Assembly (NCBI RefSeq): GCF_013340285.1
Contig: NZ_BLVO01000013.1
Location: 479,574 to 543,573, forward strand
Direction of reading: 5' to 3'
From: Desulfovibrio subterraneus
GTDB lineage: Bacteria > Desulfobacterota > Desulfovibrionia > Desulfovibrionales > Desulfovibrionaceae
DNA length: 64,000 bases
Position numbers and translations under genes: made by a program. Position 1 is the stretch's first letter; each line of letters opens with the position of its first letter. Shown one piece after another: positions 42,888-52,614 of the stretch. The notes beneath the pieces are model-generated. The model did no database searches, had not been told where the DNA came from, and saw only the letters and a list, made by a program, of their open reading frames with translations.

Positions 42888-44474
42888 ATGAGGAAGAATT
42901 TAGTGCTGCGCGTTTTGGGGATTCTTGCCGCACTGGGCATGGCTGTCATGCTCGCGGCGTGTAACGGCCCTGTTTCCATGGGGGCTTCTCCTGCCATCAA
43001 GCAGGTGGGGGGACAGGTTGTCGGGCCGCAGGATGTGTATGAAATGTCGTTTTTTGAAGCGGTGGATATGGCCCTTACCGTTTCCAAGGACAAGTTCCGC
43101 GAAGCCGAGATAGACTACGAGGGCAGAAGCATCCGCGTGAAGAACTGCATGTATCCCGGTGGATGCATGAGTGGCGAAGTGAAGCCTCTTTTGTTGAGAG
43201 ATTACAATACGCACAAGTCCGGGGTGATCTTCCTGCTCGATATCAAGGGCGAGGCTTCCAGCGATCCCTTCGAATACAAGCGCCATTCCGACCTCTTCTA
43301 TGGCGGGATCAAGGAATATGCGAAGCTGCGCGGGGTGCCTCAGACCACGTTCAGGCATTATACGCAGGAAGAGGGAACCTTTATTGAAATTGCTCCCAAG
43401 GATGTTCCCCGCGATTTGGCCGGTTTCGTCTACTGGCTGGACAAGAAGGACAATCCTCAGCCGTACGAGGGCGTATACGAGTTTTCCAACGGTCGTTACA
43501 CCCTTGGACTTTATTACGATGCATCAGACCGCGTGTATAAGTACAAGGCCATGATTCTGGAGACCCGCACCCGCGAATGGAACGCCGGTGAGATCAAGGT
43601 AAAGTTCAACAAGCTGGAAGCGGACAGCGGCTGTCTCAGCCGGTATTTCCTGCAGGACAAGAGCGAAGTGGGCGCCACGTGGCACGTCTACAGCGACGGG
43701 CTCGTGGCGGAAAATCTGAGTGACGGTGGCTCCAACATTGTGCTGCTGCCCGTGGACGTGAGCGGCTATACCTCGAAAGATTCCGGCCGTTCCGGCAACC
43801 GCGGCAATTCCGGCAAGAAGAGCGGTGCGACGGCGAAGAAGGGCGAGCGAACCTACCGCGCTCTCGGCAGCGGTACTGCATGGCTTCTCAGCAGCAAGTA
43901 TCTTGTTACCTGCAACCATGTGGTGGATACCGGCGATACCTACTTCCTGCGAGTTGGTGACGACTACAAGGAAGTGCGCGTTGTGGCCCGCGATGCGGAT
44001 CTGGACCTTGCTGCGCTCAAGCTGGTTGAAGGGGCCATTGATGATCCCATTCTGCCGCTGCGCAAGAATTCAGTGCTTGAGAACGGTTCGGAAGTGTATG
44101 CCCTCGGTTTTCCGAAGGTTGGCATTCTCGGAATGACTATCAAAATTACCGATGGCATCATCAGCGCCCAGACCGGTTTTAACGGTCGTGCGCAGGACTA
44201 CCAGATTTCCGTGCCCATACAGGGCGGGAACAGCGGTGGTCCCGTGTTGGATGAATCCGGCAACGTGGCGGGGGTTGCGGCCTCCATTATACGCCACGAT
44301 ATTGCAGATAACGTGAGCTTCATGGTGAAGTACCAGTTCCTGAAGATGTTCCTGCAGTCACATAACGTGGAATTCACGGAGCGCGATTCCAACGAATCCA
44401 TGAAGGCCAAGGATATCTTCCGCCGCTACGGCTCTTCGGTGTATCTGCTGTGGGTGCTGGAACGCAATAACTAG
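42888..44474 (+). CDS. trypsin-like lipoprotein protease B, paralogue of A
   Basis: 528 residues, start ATG 42888 (GGTGGAG site), signal peptide with lipobox LAAC. It has the same layout as its neighbour: an unknown N-terminal domain (FFEAVDMALTVSKDKFREAEIDY; GVYEFSNGRYTLGLYY), then a Ser/Gly/Lys-rich linker (DSGRSGNRGNSGKK) and the protease domain with His344, Asp373 and Ser449. The tail SVYLLWVLERNN replaces A's SVMLILATDKK. The linker is missing in A. Tandem duplication followed by divergence is likely. Ends at a strong terminator. Confidence 0.85.
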   Translation: MRKNLVLRVLGILAALGMAVMLAACNGPVSMGASPAIKQVGGQVVGPQDVYEMSFFEAVDMALTVSKDKFREAEIDYEGRSIRVKNCMYPGGCMSGEVKPLLLRDYNTHKSGVIFLLDIKGEASSDPFEYKRHSDLFYGGIKEYAKLRGVPQTTFRHYTQEEGTFIEIAPKDVPRDLAGFVYWLDKKDNPQPYEGVYEFSNGRYTLGLYYDASDRVYKYKAMILETRTREWNAGEIKVKFNKLEADSGCLSRYFLQDKSEVGATWHVYSDGLVAENLSDGGSNIVLLPVDVSGYTSKDSGRSGNRGNSGKKSGATAKKGERTYRALGSGTAWLLSSKYLVTCNHVVDTGDTYFLRVGDDYKEVRVVARDADLDLAALKLVEGAIDDPILPLRKNSVLENGSEVYALGFPKVGILGMTIKITDGIISAQTGFNGRAQDYQISVPIQGGNSGGPVLDESGNVAGVAASIIRHDIADNVSFMVKYQFLKMFLQSHNVEFTERDSNESMKAKDIFRRYGSSVYLLWVLERNN

Positions 44475-44501
44475 CGATAGCAGCGGTCTGTAAGAGAAAA
44501 A

Positions 44502-44534
44502 GAAGCCCCCGCCGGAGTATCCGGCGGGGGCTTT
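44502..44534. terminator. terminator between convergent genes
   Basis: AAGCCCCCGCCGG-AGTAT-CCGGCGGGGGCTT, long GC stem, shared by the protease pair and the minus-strand gene at 44554. Confidence 0.85.
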
Positions 44535-44553
44535 ATCATGCTTTGGGGGGTGC

Positions 44554-45048
44554 TTAGCCTTTGCGGCGCTTGGCCCACGGAACGGAGAATATCCATTCGC
44601 TGGCGCAGTGCAGCCCGTAGCGCGGCATTTCGCTGGTAAAAATAAGGGGGGCGTTTTCCGGCACTTCTTCGGCTGAAATGATCTCGGCGCGGCAGCGGCA
44701 CCCAAGGGCAAAGGGGGGCAGGCAGCGGATGAGGTCTGGGTGCGAAGCGGGCAGTATGGCCCCGTGGAGCGCCCTGCAGTGCTTGCAGGGGGGGCGCATG
44801 GCCGTATAGCCGTCGTCACTGTTGTTTGCCGGAGGATCGGTGGTGATGCGCAGATAGGCGCTTCTGTTGGCTTCCAGGGCGGCCATAACACTAAGCTGTT
44901 CGTCGCGCCATGCAAGGTAGTGTTCCATGAACGCGTCAATGTCTTCGGACGAGGCCTTGTGTTCTTCAAAGAGCAGCCAGATGACTTGTCCTGTCAGTCG
45001 CGAAAAAAGGGGATGGCGGCTGGCGAGATCTTTGAAATCAATATTCAT
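44554..45048 (-). CDS. hypothetical protein with Cys-rich C-terminus, 164 aa
   Basis: A helical N-terminus (LFEEHKASSEDIDAFMEHYLAWRDEQL) is followed by PPCKHCRALHG, PPFALGCRCRAEII. The Cys pattern C-x2-C-x25-C-x9-C-x-C, with a proline pair and a terminal GCRC, recalls the zinc-knuckle end of phage Mu F-type head proteins (which end HPNCRC). No other phage genes are nearby, so this may be a domesticated piece or only a similar fold. Role unknown. Confidence 0.68.
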   Translation of the reverse strand: MNIDFKDLASRHPLFSRLTGQVIWLLFEEHKASSEDIDAFMEHYLAWRDEQLSVMAALEANRSAYLRITTDPPANNSDDGYTAMRPPCKHCRALHGAILPASHPDLIRCLPPFALGCRCRAEIISAEEVPENAPLIFTSEMPRYGLHCASEWIFSVPWAKRRKG

Positions 45049-45279
45049 TGTGACGACCCTGTATCAAAGTGAAGCGACGAAGCGGAGCACCATGTGCAAA
45101 TTTCGTCCGGCAAAATGCCAGAGAAGGTTTACTGCGCCAGCGCGCGGCTGGCAAGTGCCAACTGGGGCAATAGGCGGGTTTTTGACTGATTGTACAGACT
45201 GGCCGCCATTACGGTGTACACATTCCCCCGTAAGAGGGTTCATATCTGCTCACGTCTGAGTGCACGCAGGCAGGATATG

Positions 45280-45312
45280 AAAAAGCCTGCGCCGGATTCC
45301 GGCGCAGGCTTG
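45280..45312 (-). terminator. terminator of the gua-tat-his array
   Basis: On the minus strand AAGCCTGCGCCGG-AAT-CCGGCGCAGGCTTTTT, just after hisA. Confidence 0.85.
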
Positions 45313-45335
45313 CGTTTTATGATGCCGTGAGCCTG

Positions 45336-46076
45336 TTAGCCGGGTTGCTGAGCCGCAATCCAGTCCATGGCTTCTTTCAGGTCCAGTGTGCCGGTGTATA
45401 TGGCCTTGCCGGAGATGGCTCCTTCAAGATTTGCAGACCGGCTAAGGGGGTAGAGTGCCTTCACATCATCCAGCGTGGCCACGCCGCCGGCGGCAATGAC
45501 AGGAACCGAAGAGGTTTCCGCCAGTTTTTTCAGGGCGGAAACGTTTACGCCGGTTTGCATACCGTCGCGGTCAATGTCGGTGTAGATGACAAACGCGGCA
45601 CCCTGTTCTTCCAGACGGGGCAACACGTCGTATACGGTCAGGCCCGTATCTTCCACCCACCCCTTGGTTTTGAGCTTGCCGCCTTCGGCATCCAGAGAAA
45701 CACCGATTCTGCCGGGCATGGCCTTGCACAGCTTGCCGAAAAGGTCTGGGTCGGTCAGCGCAATGGTGCCGATGATGAGGCGGGTAACGCCGGCATCAAG
45801 GTAGGCACGGGCGGTGGCAATATCGCGTATGCCGCCGCCGAGCTGCACGGGAATATCCAGATTGGAACAGATGCGCCGGATGAGGTCGCGGTTCACCGGC
45901 TCGCCGGAAAACGCGCCGTCAAGATCGACAACATGCAGCCACTTGCCACCCTGGTCCTGCCACTGGCGGGCCATGGCTACGGGGTCGGAAGAGAAAACAG
46001 TTTCTTCATCGGCCCGGCCCTGCTTCAGGCGAACTGCCTGGCCGCCCTTGATATCTACTGCGGGAAAAATGATCAC
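45336..46076 (-). CDS. hisA: 1-(5-phosphoribosyl)-5-[(5-phosphoribosylamino)methylideneamino] imidazole-4-carboxamide isomerase
   Basis: 246 residues, the fourth step of histidine synthesis (Amadori rearrangement of ProFAR). The (beta/alpha)8 signatures are present: [17 protein letters not shown] with catalytic Asp8, [19 protein letters not shown] and YTDIDRDGM. The start is GTG 46076, which overlaps the stop of the upstream lipoprotein gene (GTGA) and follows GGAG. Last gene of a long minus-strand array, ending at a terminator. Confidence 0.95.
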   Translation of the reverse strand: MIIFPAVDIKGGQAVRLKQGRADEETVFSSDPVAMARQWQDQGGKWLHVVDLDGAFSGEPVNRDLIRRICSNLDIPVQLGGGIRDIATARAYLDAGVTRLIIGTIALTDPDLFGKLCKAMPGRIGVSLDAEGGKLKTKGWVEDTGLTVYDVLPRLEEQGAAFVIYTDIDRDGMQTGVNVSALKKLAETSSVPVIAAGGVATLDDVKALYPLSRSANLEGAISGKAIYTGTLDLKEAMDWIAAQQPG

Positions 46077-46717
46077 AGACCCAACTCCTTGATACCCTGA
46101 CGCATGCCTTCTTCCGCGAGCTGCAGTGCGGAAATCCACTTGCCCTTGCGCTCAACGAATTTGCTGAGGTTCATGAGGTTGTTGCTCAGGCTTTCCTGCG
46201 TTTCCTCAAAATGGAAACGGGAGGTTGCCCGCTGACGCTTCACGTCGATAATAAAAATGTCCATGGTGACTGCAGCGGGGTGGAATGCACCCGCTTCACC
46301 GCCGTCACGGTCCTGCCACTTGAGTACCTGAGGAACCACCAGAAAATCAACCCCCATGCATTCACCGACCTTGATCCAGCGGGCAAGTGCGGTGCTGGAG
46401 CCATCTTCCTTGCTCATGCCCAGTTCAAGGCAGCGGGCGCTGGCGCCGGAACTTTCGTAGCGTCGGTTGGTCTGGCGGAACAGCTGGGTTTCGAACGTTT
46501 CGTCAAGTTCACGCAGGGTTTTCTCTTCCAGAGCTGCCTGATCTTCGGGCACATAGCCCGCAAGCAGGTCCCATGTGTGCATGGGCTGAGTGAATCGGGC
46601 AACGCCGATGGAAACCTCGGGCAACGGGGTGGGACCCTGAGTTACCTGCTGGCAGCCGACAAGGGTGAGGCCTGCAAGTAGGAGCAGGGTGATGCAGATA
46701 CGCTGAACTTGTCTCAT
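46073..46717 (-). CDS. lipoprotein, unknown function
   Basis: 214 residues from ATG 46717. A signal peptide with lipobox LVGC (about residue 21) is followed by a periplasmic domain ([53 protein letters not shown]). The pattern of paired beta strands around V-P-Q-V and M-D-I-F resembles lipoproteins that contact outer-membrane or polysaccharide machinery, but no specific family is clear. Sandwiched between hisB and hisA with four-base overlaps on both sides, though it has no evident histidine role. Confidence 0.78.
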   Translation of the reverse strand: MRQVQRICITLLLLAGLTLVGCQQVTQGPTPLPEVSIGVARFTQPMHTWDLLAGYVPEDQAALEEKTLRELDETFETQLFRQTNRRYESSGASARCLELGMSKEDGSSTALARWIKVGECMGVDFLVVPQVLKWQDRDGGEAGAFHPAAVTMDIFIIDVKRQRATSRFHFEETQESLSNNLMNLSKFVERKGKWISALQLAEEGMRQGIKELGL

Positions 46718-47307
46718 GAATCCAGACTCCCTTTGGTGCTGAGTAGCTGCGCTCGATCGCGGCTTGCGGCCATGCGCAAGGCTAGGCCGAGACCTTTGCA
46801 TGCCGATTCGAGCAGATGATGTCCATTCTTACCATACAGATATGAAATGTGCATATTGATTCTTGCCGCATAGGCAACCGATTTGAAGAATTCTCTCCAC
46901 AGGTCGCTTTCGTCACCGGCAATAACCGGAGGCAGCAGTTCATCGTTCCGGTAGACCAGATAGGGACGGCCGGAAATATCTATATTCACTTCAGTCATGG
47001 ATTCGTCCATGGGAACCTTGGCGAATCCTACGCGGTTGATACCTGTCTTGTCAGCAAGGCACTGGTTCATTGCCTGTCCGAGGCAAAGGCCTATGTCTTC
47101 CAATGTATGGTGCGCATCAACGTGCAGATCGCCCTCGCAGGTCAGGGTAAGGTCAAAGCCTCCCCAGAAGGCCAGCAGGGTGAGCATATGGTCGGCAAAG
47201 CCCCATCCGCTCTTCACGTCCACCTTGCCCGATCCGTCCACGTTCAGGGTCAGCGCGATGCGGGTCTCGCTCGTGTCGCGCTGTATGGTGGCTATACGTT
47301 GTGTCAT
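46714..47307 (-). CDS. hisB: imidazoleglycerol-phosphate dehydratase
   Basis: 197 residues, single-function form. Seen: [18 protein letters not shown] and [16 protein letters not shown] (Mn2+-binding His/Glu), and [18 protein letters not shown] near the C-terminus. The ATG at 47307 is eight bases after AAAGG; an ATG six bases upstream is too close. Its stop overlaps the lipoprotein start (ATGA). Confidence 0.95.
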   Translation of the reverse strand: MTQRIATIQRDTSETRIALTLNVDGSGKVDVKSGWGFADHMLTLLAFWGGFDLTLTCEGDLHVDAHHTLEDIGLCLGQAMNQCLADKTGINRVGFAKVPMDESMTEVNIDISGRPYLVYRNDELLPPVIAGDESDLWREFFKSVAYAARINMHISYLYGKNGHHLLESACKGLGLALRMAASRDRAQLLSTKGSLDS

Positions 47308-47370
47308 GCGCATATCCTTTGGGACACCGTGCGTCTGCACGGGGTGTGCGTCACGCCGTGGGCGAGCGCG

Positions 47371-48582
47371 TTATTTCGCTTCGGCTGCCTCTTCGTCGTC
47401 TTCATCTTCCTCTGCCTCATCTTCTTCCGAAGGTTCTTCCTTCTTACGGCCGAAGACAGAGGCGACGATGATGGATACTTCATACAGAACAAGCAGAGGA
47501 CCGGCCATCAGCAGCTGCGAGAATACGTCCGGCGGGGTCAGTATGGCACCGACCACAAAGGCACCGAGCACTGCAAACCGGCGCACCTTTCGCATCATAT
47601 CTGCGGTCAGAATGCCTATTCTGCTGAGGACAAGGGCGAAGAGCGGCATTTCGAATACGAACCCGAACGCGAGCAGTAGTTTGATGGAGAAACTGAGATA
47701 TTCATCCAGCTTCAGCATGGCCTGAATATGCTCGTTGTTGAAGCTCATGAAGAACTCAAACGCCGCAGGGAAAACGACAAAGTACCCGAATGAGGCCCCG
47801 CCCACAAAGAACAGGGCGGAAAATACAGCCACGGGAACAATGTATTTGCGCTCTTCTTCATACAGGCCGGGGGCGATAAAGGCCCACACCTGATAGAAAA
47901 TATACGGACTGGTGAGGAAAATGCCCGCAAGGGCCGCCACCTTGAGATAGGTGAGAAAGGCTTCCTGCGGTGCGGTAAAGATGAAGCTGCTCTGCTCGGG
48001 CATGAACCGGACCATGGGAGCAACCAGCAGGTTGAACAGCTCTTCTGCAAAGCCATAACAGGCAAGACAGCCCACAATGGCTGCGAGAGCTATATATTTG
48101 AGTCTCTTGCGCAGTTCGTCCAGATGCTGGACAAGCGTCATGGGGCTCTCTTCTTCTTCTTCTTCCTCTTCTTCGTCTTCTTCCTCGTCCTCTTCTTCCG
48201 TGTCATCTATCGTATCGTCGGTAACGGCCGGAAGCAGGGACGGGTCATCAATGCCTTCGCTTGAGGATTCCTCAAAAGGGAAGGGGGGCGGAGGGTGAGG
48301 AACAGAGTCAGAAACTGCCGGGGCGGCATCGGCCGCCCCGGCATCGGGAGTATCAGAATCGGAAAGGGCAGGCATATCACCCTGCTTGTCACCAGATGCA
48401 GGAGCATCGGGTACTACGTCAGATGCAGGGGCATCGGGTACTACGTCAGATGCCATAGCATCGGCTGCATTCTCAGCGTCATCACCTGCAGATTTCGGCA
48501 CGACAGCCTCTTCGGCTCCATTCTTTGCCGCTGCGTCTTCGGCAGCATCGTCATTCCGGGGCTTGTTATCGGCGTCACTCAT
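47371..48582 (-). CDS. tatC: Sec-independent translocase TatC with long acidic N-terminal extension
   Basis: 403 residues. The last 255 are a normal six-helix TatC: MTLVQHLDELRKRLKYIA, SFIFTAPQEAFLTYLKV, FYQVWAFIAPGLYEEER and GAILTPPDVFSQLLM, receptor for twin-arginine signal peptides with TatB. The first 147 are unusual: Asp/Ala/Pro-rich, with a tandem ASDVVPDAP repeat, then Pro-rich and a run of nine Glu. The ATG at 48141 (Met148) has a GAAGAGAG site and could give a standard TatC. The 48582 ATG overlaps the tatB stop by four bases, favouring the long form. The C-terminus is also acidic. Confidence 0.9.
   Translation of the reverse strand: MSDADNKPRNDDAAEDAAAKNGAEEAVVPKSAGDDAENAADAMASDVVPDAPASDVVPDAPASGDKQGDMPALSDSDTPDAGAADAAPAVSDSVPHPPPPFPFEESSSEGIDDPSLLPAVTDDTIDDTEEEDEEEDEEEEEEEEESPMTLVQHLDELRKRLKYIALAAIVGCLACYGFAEELFNLLVAPMVRFMPEQSSFIFTAPQEAFLTYLKVAALAGIFLTSPYIFYQVWAFIAPGLYEEERKYIVPVAVFSALFFVGGASFGYFVVFPAAFEFFMSFNNEHIQAMLKLDEYLSFSIKLLLAFGFVFEMPLFALVLSRIGILTADMMRKVRRFAVLGAFVVGAILTPPDVFSQLLMAGPLLVLYEVSIIVASVFGRKKEEPSEEDEAEEDEDDEEAAEAK
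48404..48457 (-). repeat. 27-bp tandem duplication within tatC
   Basis: Two adjacent copies of the 27-base unit beginning GCATCGGGTACTACGTCAGA on the plus strand, encoding two successive ASDVVPDAP blocks in the acidic extension. Confidence 0.8.
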
Positions 48583-49004
48583 GCCTTTTCCCCGGCTACA
48601 ACAGTGCTTTCGGAAGAAGATGTGACAACTTCCACGACTTCAGGGTCCGGAGGAACAGCCAGATCACCCGCAGGCTGCCCGGCAGCCTTGGCCTTCTTTT
48701 CACCCGGCTTTTCAGCCGTTTTGGTGGCAGACTTGGCCTTGGTTTTCTTCTTCTTCGGCTTTACCTCTTCCTCTGCATCATCTTCATCGCCGTAGAGTCG
48801 CTTGGCAGCGGCTTTCTTGCGTTTCTCGTGTTCTTCCATGTCGATTTCAGTGTTTATGGTCCGCTGAAAATCGGTGGATACGCGGCGGAATTCCGCCATG
48901 CCCTTGCCCAGAGTGCGGGCAATTTTAGGCAGACTCTTTGGCCCGAGAACGATCAGGGCCACAACAAGAATAACAAGTATTTCAGTAGTTCCGATGCCGA
49001 ACAT
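48579..49004 (-). CDS. tatB: Sec-independent translocase subunit TatB (TatA/B family)
   Basis: 141 residues: a short transmembrane helix (MFGIGTTEILVILVVALIVLGPKSLP), an amphipathic helix (KIARTLGKGMAEFRRVSTDFQ) and a long Lys/Glu/Ala-rich tail. The Glu after FGIGTTE and G-P-K-S-L-P fit TatB, although TatA cannot be excluded without a second family member in view. Translationally coupled to tatC. Cofactor-loaded periplasmic enzymes of sulfate reducers depend on this route. Confidence 0.88.
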   Translation of the reverse strand: MFGIGTTEILVILVVALIVLGPKSLPKIARTLGKGMAEFRRVSTDFQRTINTEIDMEEHEKRKKAAAKRLYGDEDDAEEEVKPKKKKTKAKSATKTAEKPGEKKAKAAGQPAGDLAVPPDPEVVEVVTSSSESTVVAGEKA

Positions 49005-49030
49005 GCCTTTCTTGCCTGAGTTTTGTTAGA

Positions 49031-50581
49031 TTATTCCCACTCAATGGTGCTCGGGGGCTTGGAAGAGATGTCGTACACTACGCGGTTAACGCCCTTTACT
49101 TCATTGATGATGCGGCTGGAAATGCGCTCCAGAATTTCGGAGGGCATGCGAACCCAGTCCGCAGTCATGGCGTCAACGCTGTCAACAATACGCAATGCAA
49201 TGACATGCTCATAGGTACGGTCGTCGCCCATGACCCCGACGGTCTTGAGCGGCAGCAGTACGGCAAATCCCTGCCACACTTTGCGATACCATCCGGAGGC
49301 CGTCAACTCGTTCTGCACGATTTTGTCAGCTTTACGCAGAATTTCCAGACGTTCGTCGGTGATTTCACCGATAACGCGGATGGCAAGCCCGGGACCGGGG
49401 AAGGGATGACGCCATACAATGGAGTCGGGCATGCCCAGTTCCATGGCCACCTTGCGTACTTCGTCCTTGAAGAGTTCACGCAGAGGTTCGATGAGCTTGA
49501 GCTTCATCGTTTCCGGCAGGCCGCCCACGTTGTGGTGGCTCTTGATAACGGCAGAGGGGCCCTTGTGAGAAATGGATTCGATAACGTCGGGGTACAGGGT
49601 GCCCTGTGCCAGGTAGGAAACGTTGTCGATGCGGTGGGCTTCTTCATCAAATACTTCGATGAATTCGTAGCCGATGATCTTCCGCTTCTTCTCGGGATCT
49701 TCCACTCCGGCGAGCTTGGAGAGGAAACGTTCGCTGGCGTCCACGACCGTGAGGTTCAGGTCGAAGTGCTCACGCAGGTAGCTGGAAACTTCTTCCACTT
49801 CCTGTGCGCGCATCAGGCCGTTGTCCACGAAGATGCAGTGCAGGCGGTGGCCGATGGCCTTGTTGAGCAGCACGGCAACCACGGTGGAGTCGATGCCGCC
49901 GGAAAGGCCGCATACCACGTTGCCATCGGGGCCAACTGCTTCACGCACCTGCTGGATGACGCTGTCGATGAAGCCGGACATGGTCCAGTCGGCCTTGATC
50001 TTGGCAATCTTGAACAGGAAGTTGTTGATGAGCTGGGTTCCATCTTCGGAGTGGTGCACTTCGGGATGGAACTGCAGTGCGTAGATTTTTTTGGCTTCGT
50101 TCGCCATGGCAGCGATATCCAGAGTCTGGGTGCGGCCGATGACTTCAAAGCCGTCGGGCAGGCTCTTCACCTTGTCGCCGTGAGACATCCACACGCGGGA
50201 GGGGGAAGAAAGGTCCAGCCCTTCGAAGAGGGGGGTCTCCTTCAGCATGGTGAAGTCGGCAGGACCGTATTCGCGGGTCTCGGAGCTGCCCAGCGAACCG
50301 TTCAGGTTGTGTGCCAGAAGCTGCATGCCGTAGCATATGCCCAGTACCGGAACACCGAGTTCCAGCAGCCCCATGTCGAGGGTGGGGGCATCCTTGTCAC
50401 CTACGCTGGAAGGTCCGCCGGAAAGGATGACGGCGGAAGGCTGCATGGCCTTTACTTCTTCTGCGGTGACAATGCAGGGGTGGATTTCCGAGTATACGCC
50501 GGCTTCACGCACGCGGCGTGCGATGAGCTGTGTGAACTGGGAACCGTAGTCAACTATGATGACTTTGCTTATGGAATCCAT
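49031..50581 (-). CDS. guaA: GMP synthase (glutamine-hydrolysing)
   Basis: 516 residues. Class I glutamine amidotransferase ([11 protein letters not shown] with catalytic Cys; [13 protein letters not shown]) followed by the ATP pyrophosphatase domain with the SGGIDST P-loop and the C-terminal dimerisation domain ending [10 protein letters not shown]. It converts XMP to GMP. It follows guaB by 30 bases and precedes tatB. Confidence 0.96.
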   Translation of the reverse strand: MDSISKVIIVDYGSQFTQLIARRVREAGVYSEIHPCIVTAEEVKAMQPSAVILSGGPSSVGDKDAPTLDMGLLELGVPVLGICYGMQLLAHNLNGSLGSSETREYGPADFTMLKETPLFEGLDLSSPSRVWMSHGDKVKSLPDGFEVIGRTQTLDIAAMANEAKKIYALQFHPEVHHSEDGTQLINNFLFKIAKIKADWTMSGFIDSVIQQVREAVGPDGNVVCGLSGGIDSTVVAVLLNKAIGHRLHCIFVDNGLMRAQEVEEVSSYLREHFDLNLTVVDASERFLSKLAGVEDPEKKRKIIGYEFIEVFDEEAHRIDNVSYLAQGTLYPDVIESISHKGPSAVIKSHHNVGGLPETMKLKLIEPLRELFKDEVRKVAMELGMPDSIVWRHPFPGPGLAIRVIGEITDERLEILRKADKIVQNELTASGWYRKVWQGFAVLLPLKTVGVMGDDRTYEHVIALRIVDSVDAMTADWVRMPSEILERISSRIINEVKGVNRVVYDISSKPPSTIEWE

Positions 50582-50611
50582 GTTGTTCCTCTATGGTACG
50601 GTTCTGCGAAC

Positions 50612-52069
50612 CTAGTTTTCCATTTTATAGTTGGGAGCTTCCTTGGTGATGATGACGTCATGGACGTGGGATTCGCGCAGACCGGCTGCGGAAATCTGGA
50701 CCATGCGTGCCTTGTGGGAAAGGTCGGCGATGGTTGTCGCACCCACATAGCCCATGCCTGAACGCAGGCCACCGATGAGCTGGTGAACGGTGTCGGTGAC
50801 AGGTCCCTTGTAGGGAACACGGCCCACGATGCCTTCGGGAACGAGCTTCTTGCTCTTTTCCTGGAAGTAGCGGTCGGAGCTGCCTGCCTTCATGGCGTCG
50901 ATGGAACCCATGCCGCGGTAGTTCTTGTAGCGGCGGCCCTGATAGAGCACGGTTTCACCGGGAGATTCGTCAGTGCCTGCGAACATGGAACCCATCATGA
51001 CGGAATGCGCCCCTACGGCAATGGCCTTGACCACGTCGCCGGAGTACTTGATGCCGCCGTCGGCGATGATGCATCTGTCCATTTCCCGTGCTGCCTTGTA
51101 GGCTTCCTGAACGGCGGTAACCTGCGGAACGCCCACACCTGCAACGATGCGGGTGGTGCAGATGGAGCCGGGTCCGATGCCGACCTTCACGGTGTCTGCG
51201 CCGGATTTGAAGAGCGCCATGGCACCTTCATACGTGGCGATGTTGCCTGCAATGATCTGCGCGTTGGGGAAGCTGCTGCGGATCATGGCCACAGAGTCCA
51301 GAATGTTTCTGGAATGACCGTGGGCCGAGTCAAGCACCAGTGCGTCGGCACCGGCCTTGAGCAGCGCTTCGGCGCGCATTTCGCAATCCTTGCCTACACC
51401 AAGCGCAGCAGCAACGCGCAGGCGGCCGCTTTCGTCCTTGGCGGAGTGGGGATACTTCACCACCTTGTCGATGTCCTTCATGGTGATGATGCCCTTGAGG
51501 GTGCGGTCCTTGTCGACCACCAGCAGTTTTTCAATGCGGTGTTCGTGGAGGTGGCGCTTGGCTTCTTCAAGGGTGGTGCCCACGGGAACGGTGACGAGAT
51601 TTTTGCTGGTCATGACCTCAGATACCTTTGTGGTATCGGGGGCTTCGACAAAGCGTACGTCGCGGTTGGTAAGTATGCCCACAAGTTCCTTGCCGCGCAG
51701 TACGGGCAGGCCGGAAACCTTGTATACGGACATGACTTCCAGAGCCTGGGTAATGGTCAGTTCAGGCACAATGGTGACAGGGTCGATGATCATGCCGGAT
51801 TCGGACTTCTTGACCTTCTGCACTTCAAGGCACTGCTGTTCCAGCGGCATGTTTTTGTGAACAACCCCTATGCCGCCGTTGCGCGCCATAGCGATGGCCA
51901 TTTCGGACTCCGTAACGGTGTCCATGGCTGCGGAAATGAGGGGAATGTTCAGGGGAATAGAGTTGGTAAGCTTGGTGCTGACGTCTACCATGTCCGGAGT
52001 GGTCTCGGAGTAACCGGGAAGAAGCAGGACGTCGTCAAACGTCAAAGCCTTGCCTATGATTTCGCTCAT
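50612..52069 (-). CDS. guaB: IMP dehydrogenase
   Basis: 485 residues. NAD-dependent oxidation of IMP to XMP, the committed step to guanine nucleotides. Two CBS domains occupy about 95-210 ([21 protein letters not shown]). The catalytic Cys loop is [20 protein letters not shown], and the C-terminal flap [12 protein letters not shown]-like segment ([15 protein letters not shown]) is intact. First gene of the gua-tat-his array, with a gene-free stretch of about 500 bases upstream. Confidence 0.96.
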   Translation of the reverse strand: MSEIIGKALTFDDVLLLPGYSETTPDMVDVSTKLTNSIPLNIPLISAAMDTVTESEMAIAMARNGGIGVVHKNMPLEQQCLEVQKVKKSESGMIIDPVTIVPELTITQALEVMSVYKVSGLPVLRGKELVGILTNRDVRFVEAPDTTKVSEVMTSKNLVTVPVGTTLEEAKRHLHEHRIEKLLVVDKDRTLKGIITMKDIDKVVKYPHSAKDESGRLRVAAALGVGKDCEMRAEALLKAGADALVLDSAHGHSRNILDSVAMIRSSFPNAQIIAGNIATYEGAMALFKSGADTVKVGIGPGSICTTRIVAGVGVPQVTAVQEAYKAAREMDRCIIADGGIKYSGDVVKAIAVGAHSVMMGSMFAGTDESPGETVLYQGRRYKNYRGMGSIDAMKAGSSDRYFQEKSKKLVPEGIVGRVPYKGPVTDTVHQLIGGLRSGMGYVGATTIADLSHKARMVQISAAGLRESHVHDVIITKEAPNYKMEN

Positions 52070-52565
52070 CGTGTGGGTCTCCCAAAGGTTGTTGTGGCTA
52101 TCATTTCAAGGCCCGAACGAGGTTGGCTCGTTGTAAGGTCTCTTTCGCTGGCACAGTACCGGCCGCCTTGCCACGCCTTTGCCGGTGGTCTTGCGTGTAT
52201 GGACAGTGCAACCTGCCCCGGCATCGGGTGCGTATGGAAAAAGCTCTTCCTGACGGCTTCTATAAAGCTGTGTTCCGTTTTTACAAAAATGTTAAAGTAT
52301 AATTTACCATGATACGTTGTCGCAGGGGCGAATGTCAATACTGGGTGTCGCTTCGTATGTGTAACGGGGCGGCAGAAGAGCCGCTGATGAGGAGTAATGG
52401 CGGAGTATGTATCATGGTGCATTCTTGGCAGCATTCGCTAAGTTATGTCACAATCAGAAAAGGGGCAATACGGTTTGGCTGTTCGTTGCGGCAGTACGTT
52501 GTTATTGCCATGGAAAATCATGCAGTTCCGGTTGGGCCCTTGATGACTGTTTTCAAATGCGAGAA
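52070..52565 (-). promoter_or_regulatory. gene-free region upstream of guaB, with candidate promoter elements
   Basis: I see no gene here. On the minus strand, GCGACA (52323-52318) and TATACT (52301-52296) with 16 bases between, or TTGTAA (52286-52281) and TATAGA (52264-52259) with 16 between, could be sigma70 promoters for guaB. I find no purine or guanine riboswitch pattern. Confidence 0.3.
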
Positions 52566-52596
52566 GGGGCACCGGTTGTTTCCGGTGCCCCTTTTC
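52566..52596. terminator. hairpin after the TPR gene
   Basis: GGGGCACCGG-TTGTTT-CCGGTGCCCC then four T on the plus strand. On the minus strand it follows the ccm array and probably ends it, though its T run is short on that side. Confidence 0.65.
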
Positions 52597-52614
52597 CTTA
52601 TTATCTATCTGTAT

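Noticed and set aside
49205-52312. Two plus-strand frames of over 500 codons opposite guaA and guaB
   Set aside because: Shadows; guaA and guaB are unambiguous on the minus strand.
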